This document shows positions 27,905-39,021 of a stretch of 64,000 bases of DNA, one piece after another. The position numbers were made by a program, and so were the translations under genes. How positions within the stretch are numbered: position 1 is the stretch's first letter; the number at the start of each line of letters is the position of its first letter. Source of the stretch: Spirogloea muscicola (taxonomy: Eukaryota; Streptophyta; Zygnematophyceae; Spirogloeales; Spirogloeaceae). The stretch is from NCBI GenBank assembly GCA_009602725.1, contig WELB01000003.1:341832-405831 (forward strand), in the 5' to 3' direction. The notes under the pieces are model-generated. The model saw only the letters and a list, made by a program, of their open reading frames with translations. It did not search any database and was not told the DNA's origin.

Positions 27905-28183
27905 AGGAGGCCATTATGGGCGTCCGGGGAGCGGAGCTGCGAGCCTGGGGTGATGCCCATCCTCCTCCGCAATGGGGTCCCTCGGACGAGGCGTGTCGAT
28001 CTGGTCGGCGTCCCCCTGGGAGGTGGCAAGCGGCTCCTCATGGACGTTGTCCTCACCGACAGCTTCCGGACGAAGGGCCCCATTACTTCTGAGACCGGCT
28101 ACGCTGCGAAGGTAGCCGAACGGAAGAAGCTGCACAAGTACAAGGACCACCCGGCGGGTGATACCTTTTACCCCCTGGCCATG
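27905..28183 (+). mobile_element. LINE fragment A (nuclease-like C-terminal region)
   Basis: Plus-strand translation VMPILLRNGVPRTRRVDLVG, LLMDVVLTDSF, AERKKLHKYKDHPAGD, FYPLAM matches the region after the CxC..H..C finger in the fuller copy at 49.7-52.0 kb (RRLDVVATPRGGGPRLLLDV; AERKKERHYQDHPRGD). It stops exactly at the single N at 28184, at the codon before the DVHGALG motif of the family. Confidence 0.85.
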
Positions 28184-28184
28184 N
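28184..28184. other. Single N, suspected assembly join
   Basis: Left of it is LINE sequence, right of it the GC-rich 5' part of the U11/U12-35K gene. See findings. Confidence 0.6.
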
Positions 28185-29791
28185 CGCCGCCGCCGCCGCC
28201 TCACGCGGGCGCTCCTCCACCCTCGCCGCCGCAGACGACCCGGCGTCGGACCCGCACGCCGCCGGACGCGACCCGCTCGCCACCTTGTTCGTCGCCCACC
28301 TGGCCGCCCACACCACCGAGCCGCGCCTCAGCCAGGTGCGCCCGCCATGCGTGCGTCCCCACGGCCTCCGCGCTGCTGGACCTTGCCGCCGTGGGTGCGA
28401 CACCGGCAGGCCCGCGTGGAGCCCTGGCAGCGCGCTGTGACGGACCCGCGTAGCCGCTGCCGCTGCGCAGGTGATGCAGCGCTTTGGCCGCATCCGCAGC
28501 CTCCGCCTGGTGCGCAACATCGGTCTGACACCCCCCCCCACCGCCAAACGTGAAGACACGCTAGCACGCTTTGGTTGGCACGACCATCGGCTGCTGACGA
28601 GCCGTGCGAGGCGCGTTTTGCTCGAGCGCCGGAGGCCACTGACCAGGGCGCTCTGGGAGCCCGTGCCGTCGCAGTGACCGGCGCCTCGCGCCGCTACGCG
28701 TTCGTGGAGTTCGAGGACGCGTTGGGACTGGAGGCTGCCTACAGGGCAAGCACAGCCTGCTTCACACAACCCATTGTGCGCCTGTGTGCAGCAGCGTCTT
28801 CACCCTTCTATACTTCAAAAGAAAGCGTAAACAACAGCAGCACTTGTAGCACATGTAGTCAAGACATCTCGCCGGCCAGCGTAAATGGGCCAGGCTCGCA
28901 GTTGCTCCTCCATCTGGCCAGAAGTTTTACCAGCCTTCTGTTTCTTTGATGTGGGCATTCTTGAAAGCAGCACGCACACAAGCTGGAGGTTGACGGCAGC
29001 GCCATCCTGGTCGACTACTACCGCCAGGGCTTGATGCCGGGCTGGATGCCTCGTCGACTCGGTCAAATCCCTATGGCCTCTCCTCCTTCGGCAGTCAGAT
29101 CCCTTGAACAAATTTCTGGCTATCTAGGTCTTGAGTCCCATACTTTAGGAATCAACTCCCTGAACCCAGTGCATACGGCAGCTGCACTCTGAAGCTCAAG
29201 GGACCTTGTGATGCGCGCGGTGCCAGGCGGGGGCCTTGGAGGGCGCAAGGAGTCAGGCCAGCTCCGCTTCGGCGGCCGCGATCGCCCCTTCAGAGCTCCA
29301 CTGTGAGCTCCACGAGCTGGTTGTTGACAGCTCCTGCATCGGCCTTCACTGCTCGCCTCAAGTCACTTCTTGTTTCACGTTCCATTGCTGGGAGTTGAGT
29401 TCACCAGCTGTGATCGTTCTGTACTTTGACAAGTGCCGCATCCTTGGTAGCAGCTCGCACTTCTGAAGCTCAGCCGGCCTGCTTGGTGCCTGTTGCGTCC
29501 TCTTTTTCTGTATGCAGGCGAGTCATTCCTAAGGAAGAGCTGCGGAAGCTGGGCATCCCCTTGCCTCCTGAAGGCCATTACTTGCCCGTACGCCAGGTGC
29601 TTGCTCTCATCGCTCACCTCTGCAATCTGCATTCGCTCTGGTGCATTGTTCGCAGCATAGATGGAGCTGACTGCAGCCCCATGATTCAGGTTCCCCCATT
29701 GCCAGAGAGCATTCGAGGAAGATGTAGGCAACTGCTGGAAGTCGAATCGCGGGACAGACCTGCCCCCTCTAAGAGATCAAGGGAGAGATGA
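28185..29791 (+). CDS. U11/U12-35K-like protein of the minor spliceosome (5' end uncertain)
   Basis: RRM protein of the U11/U12 di-snRNP. Exons: ~28185-28335, 28471-28522, 28675-28745, ~28971-29061, 29227-29302, 29518-29587, 29690-29791. RNP2 [25 protein letters not shown]1 [10 protein letters not shown], then [40 protein letters not shown] and [20 protein letters not shown]. Those last blocks are absent from U1-70K and match Arabidopsis U11/U12-35K almost word for word, so the call is the 35K protein rather than U1-70K; the tail is short and basic (SKRSRER). The intron after 28745 has a GC donor (AGG then GCAAGC). The true start is not seen: the frame runs back to the N at 28184, and the ATG just before it belongs to the LINE fragment and is out of frame. 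Confidence 0.88.
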
Positions 29792-30369
29792 GCATTGTTG
29801 GCTGCTGTGAAAGAGAGCAGCCTCATTGCCATGCCGTGATACTCCTGCCAGCCAAGGAGAGACACCTGCCTGCACAAAGCATGTATTAAATTTGATCATT
29901 AAGCTTGTCAGTACATATTGATGCTGCAAGTGCATATTCTGAAGATTGTTAAGCAGTGGAGAGTAGCTAGCTAGCTGAGTGCTAGCTTTTGGCATTTGAC
30001 ACACAGTTGTCACGGGAAAACGAAACCTAGTGGCAACCGCACGTGTCTTATAGCAAGGTAATCTGAAGGGGGCCAATGTGGCCATTCATGGCAGGAAGAA
30101 ATCCGTGGTGCACTTCCACATCTGTGCGAGACATTATCAGGTTGTGCAATTTCAGCAAAGCCTGCAGGCGGATCGATGACTGCCACCTAAACTAGGAATG
30201 AATCAAGATCTAGATTGTGTGCTCTACACAACAACCTGCCAGTGAATTCACCAGCAAATACTATCCTGTACAGGAAGACAAAATGATAGGATCTTTCACC
30301 AACTCCAGTCAATGTGTTATAGATTCCTGCTTGGCTTGGAGGACCCAAGCATCAGCCTTCAGCGGCCGC
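29792..30369. other. 3' regions of convergent genes
   Basis: No exon recognised between the 35K stop and the SET-protein stop. Moderately AT-rich, with no repeat recognised. Confidence 0.45.
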
Positions 30370-33300
30370 TCAATTGAGGTAACCACGGCACCTGCTAGTG
30401 TGGAAAGAGAAGCACGGGTATCAGTTAATGACATGACATTTCAAACACATTGCTTAGTGCATGTTGAGGTACGCGCATGCTCATACCTGTTTGCCCCACA
30501 GTAGCACGGTATCTTGACTTCCTCCAGAGGAAACTTATAGTCATATGTCAGCTCCTCCAGTGCTGCAATGCATCGCTTGGAGTAGATGACGATCTTCTTC
30601 TGCCCCTCCACTGTGATGATTTTAGTGTAGCAGTTTGGCTGCTCAGACAAAAAACTCAGGCCCAGGTTAGAGAAATGCTTTACAGACCTTTCTGCTTATA
30701 AGTAGCTCATACTTGGGATGCAGTATAGTCAACCTGTGGCTTTCAAGGCCTGGCCTAGAAGTCCATACATTGGCAGTCTGGGAGAGTTTACCTCACAGGA
30801 GTGGTTAATAAACCGTGCTTGGCCCCCCAGTTGAGTTGCATCGACCTGAATATTGCCAGCAACTACATTCAGCCATATTGAACCGACAGCAGACAAGACG
30901 AGGCGTACTTTACATGAAAAGGAGCAAAGGAGTGCGCAACAAGTTCGTTCTGGCGCTCAAGCCTCTCTCCATTGACTGCTGATATGATATGGCAGACGCA
31001 CCACAAAGTCCTCGTCAACACGGAAAAGATAGCTGCTGCCAATGCCCAACCGCTCATATCGCCTCTCTCTGATGTCAGAGATCTGCAAGTGGAATGTTCA
31101 GGTTTACATTACTTTTGTCATTGTGAGATGGAGATAGCAAAGTTCACACATAAAGATTGCCCAGCAGTACCACAGGAAAGATGTGGGCTATACCGTTCGT
31201 CGAATGAGCTGGCCCGTGTACTCAATGACGAAGTCCTCAGCCTCGATGGACTCCATTGCAACAAGTCCCCATTGGTGGATTTTGCTCCGTTGCAGCTTGA
31301 GCTTCTTCCGACGAGCCTGGACCACATACAGATTGATGCAAGACTGAGACGATCTCCTCAGGCTCGGTAGTCCCCTGCAGGAAGCTTGAAGGAGGGCTGA
31401 GCACTGACCTTCAGCTGTCCCAACTTCATGATGTCCGAGCCTTCGGCTGCGACAGCCAGCTGCCGATGCTTCATGCGGTTGGACCGAGCGGAATGCCAGG
31501 CGAGGGGAGGGCCCATAAGCGCCACAGTATGGTGCCGGCAGGCTTCGCCTGCAAATCCCTCAAGGCCTACTCCTTGAGAGGTGGTGAGCCTGGCCGCCTG
31601 CTCGGTCAGCCGGTCAGCGAGGCTCTGTTGCCGCCAGTTCCACCCGTCAGAAGTTGCGCGCGAGCATGTGCCCTCTGCCTCTTGCTCCCGTTTCCTCCGC
31701 ACTTTCTTCAACAGTGGCCCTCGCCGAGGAGAAATGGATGGGGAAGGCAGAGGTGGAGGCTTCCATGCAAGCGCTTGGGCTACAAGCAGCTTCTCCAACT
31801 CCAGGGCCTTGCGCAGCGAGCGCACTTGATGTCCCAGGTGGGATTCAATCACCAACTTGGGTGGCCCACTGCATAGTCGAACGTGCGCGCTCTTCCACAT
31901 GTGCGACTGGAGGACCTGCAGGGAAGAACTTGCCATACAAACCAGAGAGCCTTAGTGTGCATCTCCTGCATGCCTACTGCTCATAAAGGATATGTCAGGC
32001 CTTGTTTCAGGTAAAGACTGCACACCTGAGTGAACACATAGTGCTCCATCTCTGCTGCAGATTTGAGTCCATGCCACCACTGCTTCTCCGTGTCATTTAC
32101 TTTGTCAGCTTGACTTTCAGTGTCAAGCGTGTCAAGCGGAACAACTACACAGTGTGGGGGCTCTTCTGCTGGGGAACAGAGCTCAGACAGTAATCTGTAC
32201 CGAGGCATGCCTGGATCGGTATCCTGTTCTATCAAGTTCTCACGCTCATCATCGGCTCCCTGCACATCTACCTGTACACTGGCCTGTTCTGGCAAGTCTA
32301 ATTTCGTCTCTTGGAGTCTGGTTACCAGATCGACTGTAAGACTAGCACCCTGCTGAGCGTCTGAACTGGCAGCCACTGCATCATGCTCTGGCGAACATTC
32401 TTGTTGCGCCACAGCATTGGCGGATGGAAGCACAGCTGCCTCATGGCTGTCCTCAACCTTAGCCTCCAGGTATTTGCACTCTGGAACCTGAAGGTTGGTG
32501 GCTTGAGCACTTGGGCTGAGCTGTAGGAAGGAGGTAGGAGTGCCATCCAAACCAAGGGAAAGCGGCTGGTCATCCAGTGGCAACATCACCTGACAATGCA
32601 CAGCTGCCTCCTGTACTTGAGAGCTAGGAGGCTGAGATGAATATTCCACTTCCACTACAACAAGCTGTGGTCCAAGAACAGCGGGGGTACTTCGAGTCAA
32701 GGGCTCATCGTCCAATGATGAATTTGACTCGTACTTCATAGTTGCAGCCTGTCCTTGACGAGGAGTTTGTGATGGTGAGTCCACCACATTGACATCAATA
32801 AGCTTTGCTTTGAAACCTGGAGGAAGATCCCAAGCTGTGGTATGATCCATGGGCAAAGCCATGCCAACATTCAGAGCTGGATCCTCGACTTCACAGGTAG
32901 AGGTCTGTGACGAGCTGTCTGAACTAGAAGAAGAAGTTTGTGACGAAATCGCGTCATCACATATCACTTCAGAAGCACTTTGATTAGCCCAAGCTGAGGC
33001 TTCCTCTGGGGTTGAAGTAGTATCACACTTTGGAGCTGCATGATCTGCCTGACAGGTGAAATCTTGCAACAGTGTCTCTGCAACCTGAGCACCAGTGAGC
33101 TGTGGCCCAAAAGCAGGAGGAGAACAACAAACTATGTCGGCCTGAGGGCCAAAACCTGGTGGATAGACTTGTTTCGAAGCTGAGCGGCCATGACAACCGT
33201 GCTGCTCTGCCAAATCTTCTCCTCCAACTTCCTTGTCCTCGTCTGCTGCTACTTGAAGCTCCTGTTGCTGCTGCTTTAGCTCCAGAAGCATCCGCCGTGC

Positions 33301-35621
33301 CTCAGCAAGCAATGGATCGAGGCTGCTTGGTAATTCTGCCTGCTGCCTTGAGGCCTCTTCCTTTGCAGCACCCTGCCAAAAGTAAAGCCAGGTGCACAGA
33401 TGGGAGGTGGGCTGTTGAGAGCCCAACCTCCTTGCAGAAGTAGCAAGTGCACCTTGCTTGAAGTAAAAGGGCAGTACACAGGTGGCAGAGGGAAGTCAAT
33501 TGTATACCTCTTGCAAGGAATTGCTTATAATTGGAGTCGCTGACGACTGCGTCCAGCCAGCAGAAAGCGGGTTTGCCAGCCAGCTACTCAGACTCTGTGC
33601 AATGGCAGCATCTAGCATGCGGCTTTGAAGGAAGCGTACGCTTGCTGCATGGAGGTGGCTGCGTACGGCTGCCAAAGCAGTGTGCATGCTTTGCATATGT
33701 GCATGACGGAGAGGCCCAGCCAGTTGCCCACTCTCGGCAGCTCTTATGAGCTGCTGAAGGGGCATCCCAGGTGTAAGTCCGCTGGCATGCCAGACCTGGC
33801 AGGAAGTGCAGCTCATAGTGCTCATGTAAGAGTGACTCACGACAGAGCTCATGCTTTCAAGCGAGGAAAGGTGCGTGGAAGGTCAAGAGTTGGTGGTCTA
33901 CCGGGGCATGCGGTGGAAGTTGGCCATGGTACAACCAATGGCGGAGATGCGTCAGCGAGAACGGCCCCACGTGCTCCCCGTGCACACCGTGGTACAGCCA
34001 GGCCACCTCCTCCCACATCTGCTCGGGTGGCAAGGCACTGTGTCCATCAGCTCACTTCAGGTTTACAAGACTGGCAGAGCAACAGACTGCTATGCTTCAG
34101 TTGCAAAACACTTGTCTGATGCTTGAGGAGAGTACTAGTAGACACTTACATCTGGGCAGCAAGCAACCCGAGCGAAAGCTCCTTGCGATGGCAAATGTCC
34201 ATTCCCCGATGCCAACATGCGCTTTGGTTGTGTTCCAGTGATCCCTGCAACAGCAGCTCCATGCTGCTCCTTTCCATACGGAGGGCCCTCACAAGGCTGT
34301 GAGCATGGCAATGGCGCCGCTGTTTTCGCTGGTTGCTGCCCATGCTGCACAGGCTCTTGGATACCCACCAATGAAGAGTGTTGGCCCTGACCTTTCTGCT
34401 TATCAGGCCCAGGTGGCACAGACCGTTTGCGAAGCACCAAAGCCAGCTGCAGAAGTAAGGGAGGCCCAACAGCACCATCCTTGACACGATGCACAGGTAG
34501 CTCCCCAGGTAGGAAGCCAGTGGCCAGACCCTGCTCAAGCTGGGCCAAGGGGTACGGCCCGCTCAACCTGCCATCCGCCCCAGCATACATCCACCCTTCT
34601 CCTTCCTCCTCTTGCCCGCTTGATTGCACGTGCCTGGGCAGGGCCGCATCCTCCACTTCCTCCTTGAGTGGCTTGTGTAGCCCGTTGGCAACTGTGTTGT
34701 TGAGCTCTGAAGCTGCACCCTCCTCAGAGCATGCAGCTTGTCTGCGACTCCTGAAAACAAAATGCCATCATCAGCATGCAGCAAATTGCACATGAGAAAC
34801 TGCCAAGTGCCTCACTGTTTGGGCTCTCCGTCTAGCGGCCAATATTGCTACAAGAATGGGAAGCAGGGTCAGGTCAGCATGCCTAGCACTAGCAGAACAT
34901 GAATGCTTCGTCTTCCTGAGTTTACCAGCCTTTGCCTAGACTAGGCTCTGCCAGCAGAACCACAAGAGAATGTTCACTGCTATTGCTGTCCCTGTCCTCA
35001 GAGAGCAGATGAGATAACAGCCTACTTGAGAAGCCAAGGAGACAACTGCTCTGTCATCCCGCAAAATTGTGCTCTTTGTACCTGACAGGCGAGGAGGCTG
35101 CTAATCGCTGCTGCTTTGTCAGTAAAGGTGGTCTCTCTTCAGCCACGGAAGCGCCAACGGCTGCAGTGCTTGAAGGAAGCAGGCTCTGTAAAAAGAACCA
35201 CATTGAGGCTTTGTGTGCCAGACCAGCGCTGTGTTGAAAGCCCGACGCTTATCATCGCAGTGCACAATTGCTGACTATTATGTGATAAGCTCCCGGCAGT
35301 GGACTATTCCAAAGGCTCAACCACTTGTGAACGACCAAAGACGCCAGAGTCAAGTAACATACACTGATCAACATGTACCTAGTATCAGCCACTAGGGCAC
35401 CTGCTTGCTAGACCTTTCGCTCAAAAACAGTAATAGCAAGCTAAACGAGCTCAACAGGAGTCCTAGTGCTGCACATCAGTGACAAGGACTGAGTTGGTGT
35501 TCTGGACCTTAGGTGTTTCCTGTGTGTTTTCAGCAATGCCAGCTGAAATATCCGAGCTGTGACTGGATGCATTTGAGTCCTTCACGGGGGAGGAATCAAA
35601 GATACGCCTTCTCTTGCTGCT
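30370..35621 (-). CDS. ATXR7/SET1-type histone H3K4 methyltransferase with two GYF-like domains (5' end unresolved)
   Basis: Chromatin methyltransferase. Exons in frame: 35621-35508 (tentative), 35185-35082, 34750-34150, 34018-33902, 33795-33508, 33372-32026, 31915-31409, 31316-31194, 31082-31002, 30845-30792, 30638-30487, 30391-30370. GYF-like domain 1 is in 34750-34150 ([17 protein letters not shown]); a second is in 34018-33902 ([24 protein letters not shown]). A 449-codon low-complexity exon follows (33372-32026), then the pre-SET block ([26 protein letters not shown]), SET ([57 protein letters not shown]) and post-SET CYCGANRCRGYLN, whose spacing gives CxCX4C. This order matches Arabidopsis ATXR7 (SDG25). 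A further open segment at 36085-35837 might be an upstream exon, but I cannot place it. Confidence 0.9.
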
Positions 35622-36085
35622 CTGCAAGTTGCCAAGACCAGGAGACAAGAATATGAGCATCATCGTCAAACCCTAATTGTCGCCACAGGACAGGTGCAAA
35701 GCGCAGGGAGGTCACTGTAGCCAGTTTTGATAAGCACCAAGCGCTGAGGTAAATAGGTCCTGCGCATCATCGAGCTGTGAGGTAACGAGGCAGACTGCGC
35801 AATTGCCATCCAACCTGCAGGGCTGCTGCGGAGTGGCTAGCCTTGTGCAGTCCAGTCTCTAAGGAGGTCACGTGCATTACTCTTGCACCAGGCAGGAGGC
35901 CATAAGAGCCCATCCTCGGGACGTGCTCCCGGATTCACAGTTCTGCGCTCGGTCGACCATGGCATGCAAATGCCCTGAAGGAGGCCGCGTCCAGAGCCCA
36001 GCCGAAGCTCGCCAAGCACTGTGACCAAGGGGCCTCCAGCAGCGCCTGTCTTCTCGGCAGCGCAGCGGGCGCCCCGCTCGCACAA

Positions 36086-36369
36086 GGGGAGCCATCACCC
36101 TGTGCACAGCAACGGCGTCGCTCTCAAGCGGACGGACAAGCAGGCGGCAGACGTGCCGCAGCGCTGCCGAGGCAAGCGGGGAATGTGTTGGCGAGGGTGC
36201 AGTGCGGGGCGGTCTGGCCGTCTTCCTGTGGGCCAGGGGGCGCAGCGCCGCCGCATTGGCGGAGGCGAGGCGGGCGGGGGCGCGTCACCTGCGGCGGCGC
36301 GGGCCATGGCGGGGCCGGAGGCGAGCGGCGGCGGTCGCCGGGGCGCAGGGGTGGCGACGGAGAGGAATG
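36086..36369. other. GC-rich segment resembling a first exon/CpG-rich promoter, no gene proven
   Basis: A minus-strand frame from ATG 36307 encodes an Ala/Pro/Arg-rich stretch (MARAAAGDAPPPASPPP). It resembles the first exons of other genes here, but I could not connect it to any downstream exon. Confidence 0.3.
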
Positions 36370-36450
36370 AGGGCGGAGGAATGGGGCGAGTGTGGAGGAG
36401 TGATGGAGGGCCTGAGTGGCCAAGTACGAAGGCAAGCCCTACTGACGGAC
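36370..36450 (+). repeat. Dispersed repeat, copy 2
   Basis: Contains GGAGGGCCTGAGTGGCCAAG at 36405-36424, matching the copy at 9375-9450 (opposite strand), with similarity extending to both sides. Confidence 0.75.
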
Positions 36451-36527
36451 AGCACATCGCCTGCTGCCCTAAACCCCAGACGCTGACCCGCTCAGTGACC
36501 ACGAGCTCGGCACGTAGAGGTGACCAA

Positions 36528-36789
36528 TTACCAATCGGTGCCCCGATACCGGCCGTCTGCCGTTCTCAGCCTAAAGCCGGAGGCCGCAGCGAGAGCACGG
36601 CCAGCACGCAGATGCAAGGCGTGGGCCATGGACCGCTGGAGGGAGACGGACAAGCGCATACGATACACCTGAGCCCACGAGCCAGCGGCGTTGAAGTCAG
36701 CCGGCTCACCGCGCCTGCGGGACACAGCACACCGTGCAAGCCTGGCCAACAGGTCGAGCCAGTGGGATCCGAGAGCCCCATGCACGTCC
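36528..36789 (-). mobile_element. LINE fragment B (C-terminal end)
   Basis: Minus strand reads DVHGALGSHWLDLLARLAR, FNAAGSWAQVYRMRLSVS, HLRAGRALAAASGF, nearly the same as the copy at 52.7-53.0 kb. It begins exactly at the single N at 36790, at the codon where fragment A stops. Confidence 0.88.
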
Positions 36790-36790
36790 N
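36790..36790. other. Single N, suspected assembly join
   Basis: Separates LINE fragment B from the 3' tail of another LINE copy. See findings. Confidence 0.6.
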
Positions 36791-36975
36791 GCAAGCGCGG
36801 CCAGATTAACTGGTGGCTGGGAGAGGCCAGCCCAAAAGAATGGACAAGGTCTGAAGGAGTCGGAGTGCTAAGGACTGAGACAGCAGTAAGCGAACTCTCA
36901 GTAACCTCTCGTCAGTAGATGCAAGTCTGAGTAGCTAGCAGGCGGAAAGACGTCGCCCTGACGGAAGCCGGAGGA
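36791..36975 (-). mobile_element. LINE 3' tail fragment
   Basis: The minus strand from 36975 gives SGFRQGDVFPPASYSDLHLL and then a stop, matching the C-terminal end of the family (GFRQGDSFPAASLSDVRLL at 52.7 kb). A non-coding tail with a GGGCTGGCCTCTCCCAGCC hairpin-like motif follows. Confidence 0.75.
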
Positions 36976-37044
36976 ACCTTGTCAATTCTTTTCGGGCTGG
37001 CTTCTCACAGCCCTTGCCCCCATTGGGAGAGCCACTTCTTCTTC
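36976..37044 (+). repeat. 65-bp repeat directly upstream of COX6B
   Basis: CTTGTCAATTCTTTTCGGGC and the following GGCTTCTCACAGCCCTTGCC are repeated, inverted and nearly exact, at about 52555-52620. It lies 80-150 bases before the COX6B ATG, so it is probably within its promoter or 5' UTR. Confidence 0.75.
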
Positions 37045-37124
37045 TCAGCCGCTCCTGCACGCCAGTAGCCGCTTGGTGCCTGCCCCTTCCCCTCCGCCCC
37101 GCAAGCTCGCGCGCCGCCGCCGCC

Positions 37125-38354
37125 ATGGGCAACTCCGTGGCGCGCTTGGAGGAGGCGCACGAGCCCCCCCCCGTACGTGCACCCACCCCATCCTCCGCCC
37201 CTCCCCCTTCCCCCTCTTCCCCACCTGGCCATGACTGACTGCGCCGGTCCTCGGTTGCCCCTCTGCCACCGCGGCAGGCCGAGCCCGCCCCGCCCGCTCC
37301 CCCTGCCAAACCCGACGGCCCCGACGCCAACGCCGACGCCGACGCCGATTTCGGCGCCGGCGCCGACGCCGACGCCGACGCGTCCGACGACAAGCCGGAC
37401 GCTTCTCTGCCCCCCGCCGAGCGTGGCTCTGATGAGGACGGGCTGACCAGCCCCCCGGCGGAGACGCACCCCGACAACGAGCCGGAGGGGGAGCCGGAGG
37501 CGGAGCCGGAGGCGGAGCAGGAGGAGCCCGAGGGCGGCGAGGAGGAGGAGGAGCCCAAGCACGTCATCTCGGTGAGGCGTGGTGCCGCACCTGGCCAGGC
37601 TACCCAGCTCAACGCCCGCCACTCCCCAGCTCTCGTCCTTGGTGTCTACGGGCGGCCTTGGTGGTCGTCGAGCATCCGCCTGGACTCGCAGCCGCCTGGG
37701 ATCCGCAGTTGCTCTCCTTGTCGCGAGCCGCAGCCCATGACCTTGTGACGTGGGGGATCATGCAGGTGGACGATGTGAAGACGGCGCCACACGACTTTCG
37801 CTTCCCCACGACCAACCAGGCCAAGCACTGCTACACTCGGTACAATGAGTACCACAAGTGAGCCGCTTTGCGCCGCTCTCTTGATGCGTCTGGCAGAGGG
37901 ATGGCTGCGCAGCTCCTACTAGCCTCCTCGTGGCCTGGTCCAGCCCCAGCTCAGTGTGGCCCCAGCTCAACCTGACTTACTGAGATGCCTGCTCATTGGC
38001 CTGGCACAGTATATCATCTCACGGGCCTTTGGATTGCTTGGTAGGTGCGCTACTGAGAAGGGTGAAGGGGCCCAGGAATGTGCAAAGTTTCAGAAGTACT
38101 ATCGCTCACTCTGCCCTGGAGACTGGGTGAGCACCCACAATCAGGGTCCTCATGACGAATATCAGAATCATTACCACCTCACCTAGCATCATCCTGTGGG
38201 CTGTGCCTCTGGGCTTCATTAAGCTACAGGTCTGCCTTTGCTAAGGACTGGGTGAAAGATGAGTGAAAGATGTTCCTCAAGTCATGTGGCCCTTCTGCAG
38301 GTCGACAAGTGGAACGAACAACGAGAGAATGGCACTTTCCCTGGTCGCTACTGA
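37125..38354 (+). CDS. COX6B: Cytochrome c oxidase subunit 6b
   Basis: Nuclear-encoded subunit on the intermembrane-space side of complex IV. Exons 37125-37172, 37278-37571, 37766-37857, 38045-38126, 38301-38354; 189 aa. The C-terminal domain has the twin-cysteine fold: HCYTRYNEYHKC gives CX9C and CAKFQKYYRSLC gives CX10C, with DFRFPTTNQAKHC before and DKWNEQRENGTFPG after, as in plant COX6B. The N-terminal half is a long acidic, low-complexity extension (runs of Ala-Asp and Pro-Glu, about 110 residues), a feature of plant COX6B-1 but here very repetitive. ATG 37125 is in GCCATGG and is the first ATG of exon 1. TGTAA at 38574-38578 is a candidate polyadenylation signal. Convergent with CCR4. 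Confidence 0.95.
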
Positions 38355-39021
38355 GTTCATGGTGTACAAAGCTGAACACACGCACGCAAGCTGCAACTCG
38401 TGTTGCAGCCACAGCCCGCCACTACGTCGACATCACGATGACATGGCCCTCTGACCATCACAAGAGTGGTGTTGTGTGCAGCTTCTGAAATGGCCATGAC
38501 TGTGCAAACAAAGGCAAAGCAAGGCAACATTGTGAAGTTGCAAGTAAAAAGACGCGTGCGAGCCCTGGCGTTGTGTAACAGGTGCCAGAAGTGCCTGTTT
38601 GTGAAGTGGCTCTCTTTGGTGACGGTGCTGTCAAGAAGATGCAGGAGTCATAAATTGCCAGCATTGCATCCTGCGTTGTCGGGTTTGAGCATTGAATAAG
38701 AAGGTCCTATATCTGTATGAAGTCGTAGATAAGATGCTGCAGGTACTTTGCAAGCTGAGGGGTTCGATGGTTGCAAAGCTTAAGTTGCCAATTCGGTAAG
38801 TGAACGTACAATGCAGAAAGTTTGGAAAGCTCAGTATAGTGACTGAGGGCTTGGTGGGGCATGTTGATTCTTTAGATGACTACAAGACTCCACCTTACAT
38901 TGCTACTTGAAAACCCTCACCCAAGAGCAACTTTCTCTGCATATTTCTATCTGCTACTCCCTTATACTACACTAGTGGCTGCCAGCACAGCATGCACCCA
39001 AGCTTCGAATGTCTACAAGGT
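38355..39021. other. Convergent 3' regions of COX6B and CCR4
   Basis: No exon seen. TGTAA on the plus strand at 38574-38578, and on the minus strand (TTACA at 38895-38899), fit 3' ends of the two genes about 220 and 125 bases after their stops. Confidence 0.5.

Noticed and set aside
28181-28183. ATG as start of U11/U12-35K
   Set aside because: It belongs to the LINE fragment (PLAM), is out of frame with the RRM, and sits at a suspected misjoin.
28184-36790. Restriction-site (CCATGG) explanation of the N junctions
   Set aside because: The site would fit one join by chance, but not the Ns at 6164 and 9255; ATG-GCC starts make this hexamer common here.
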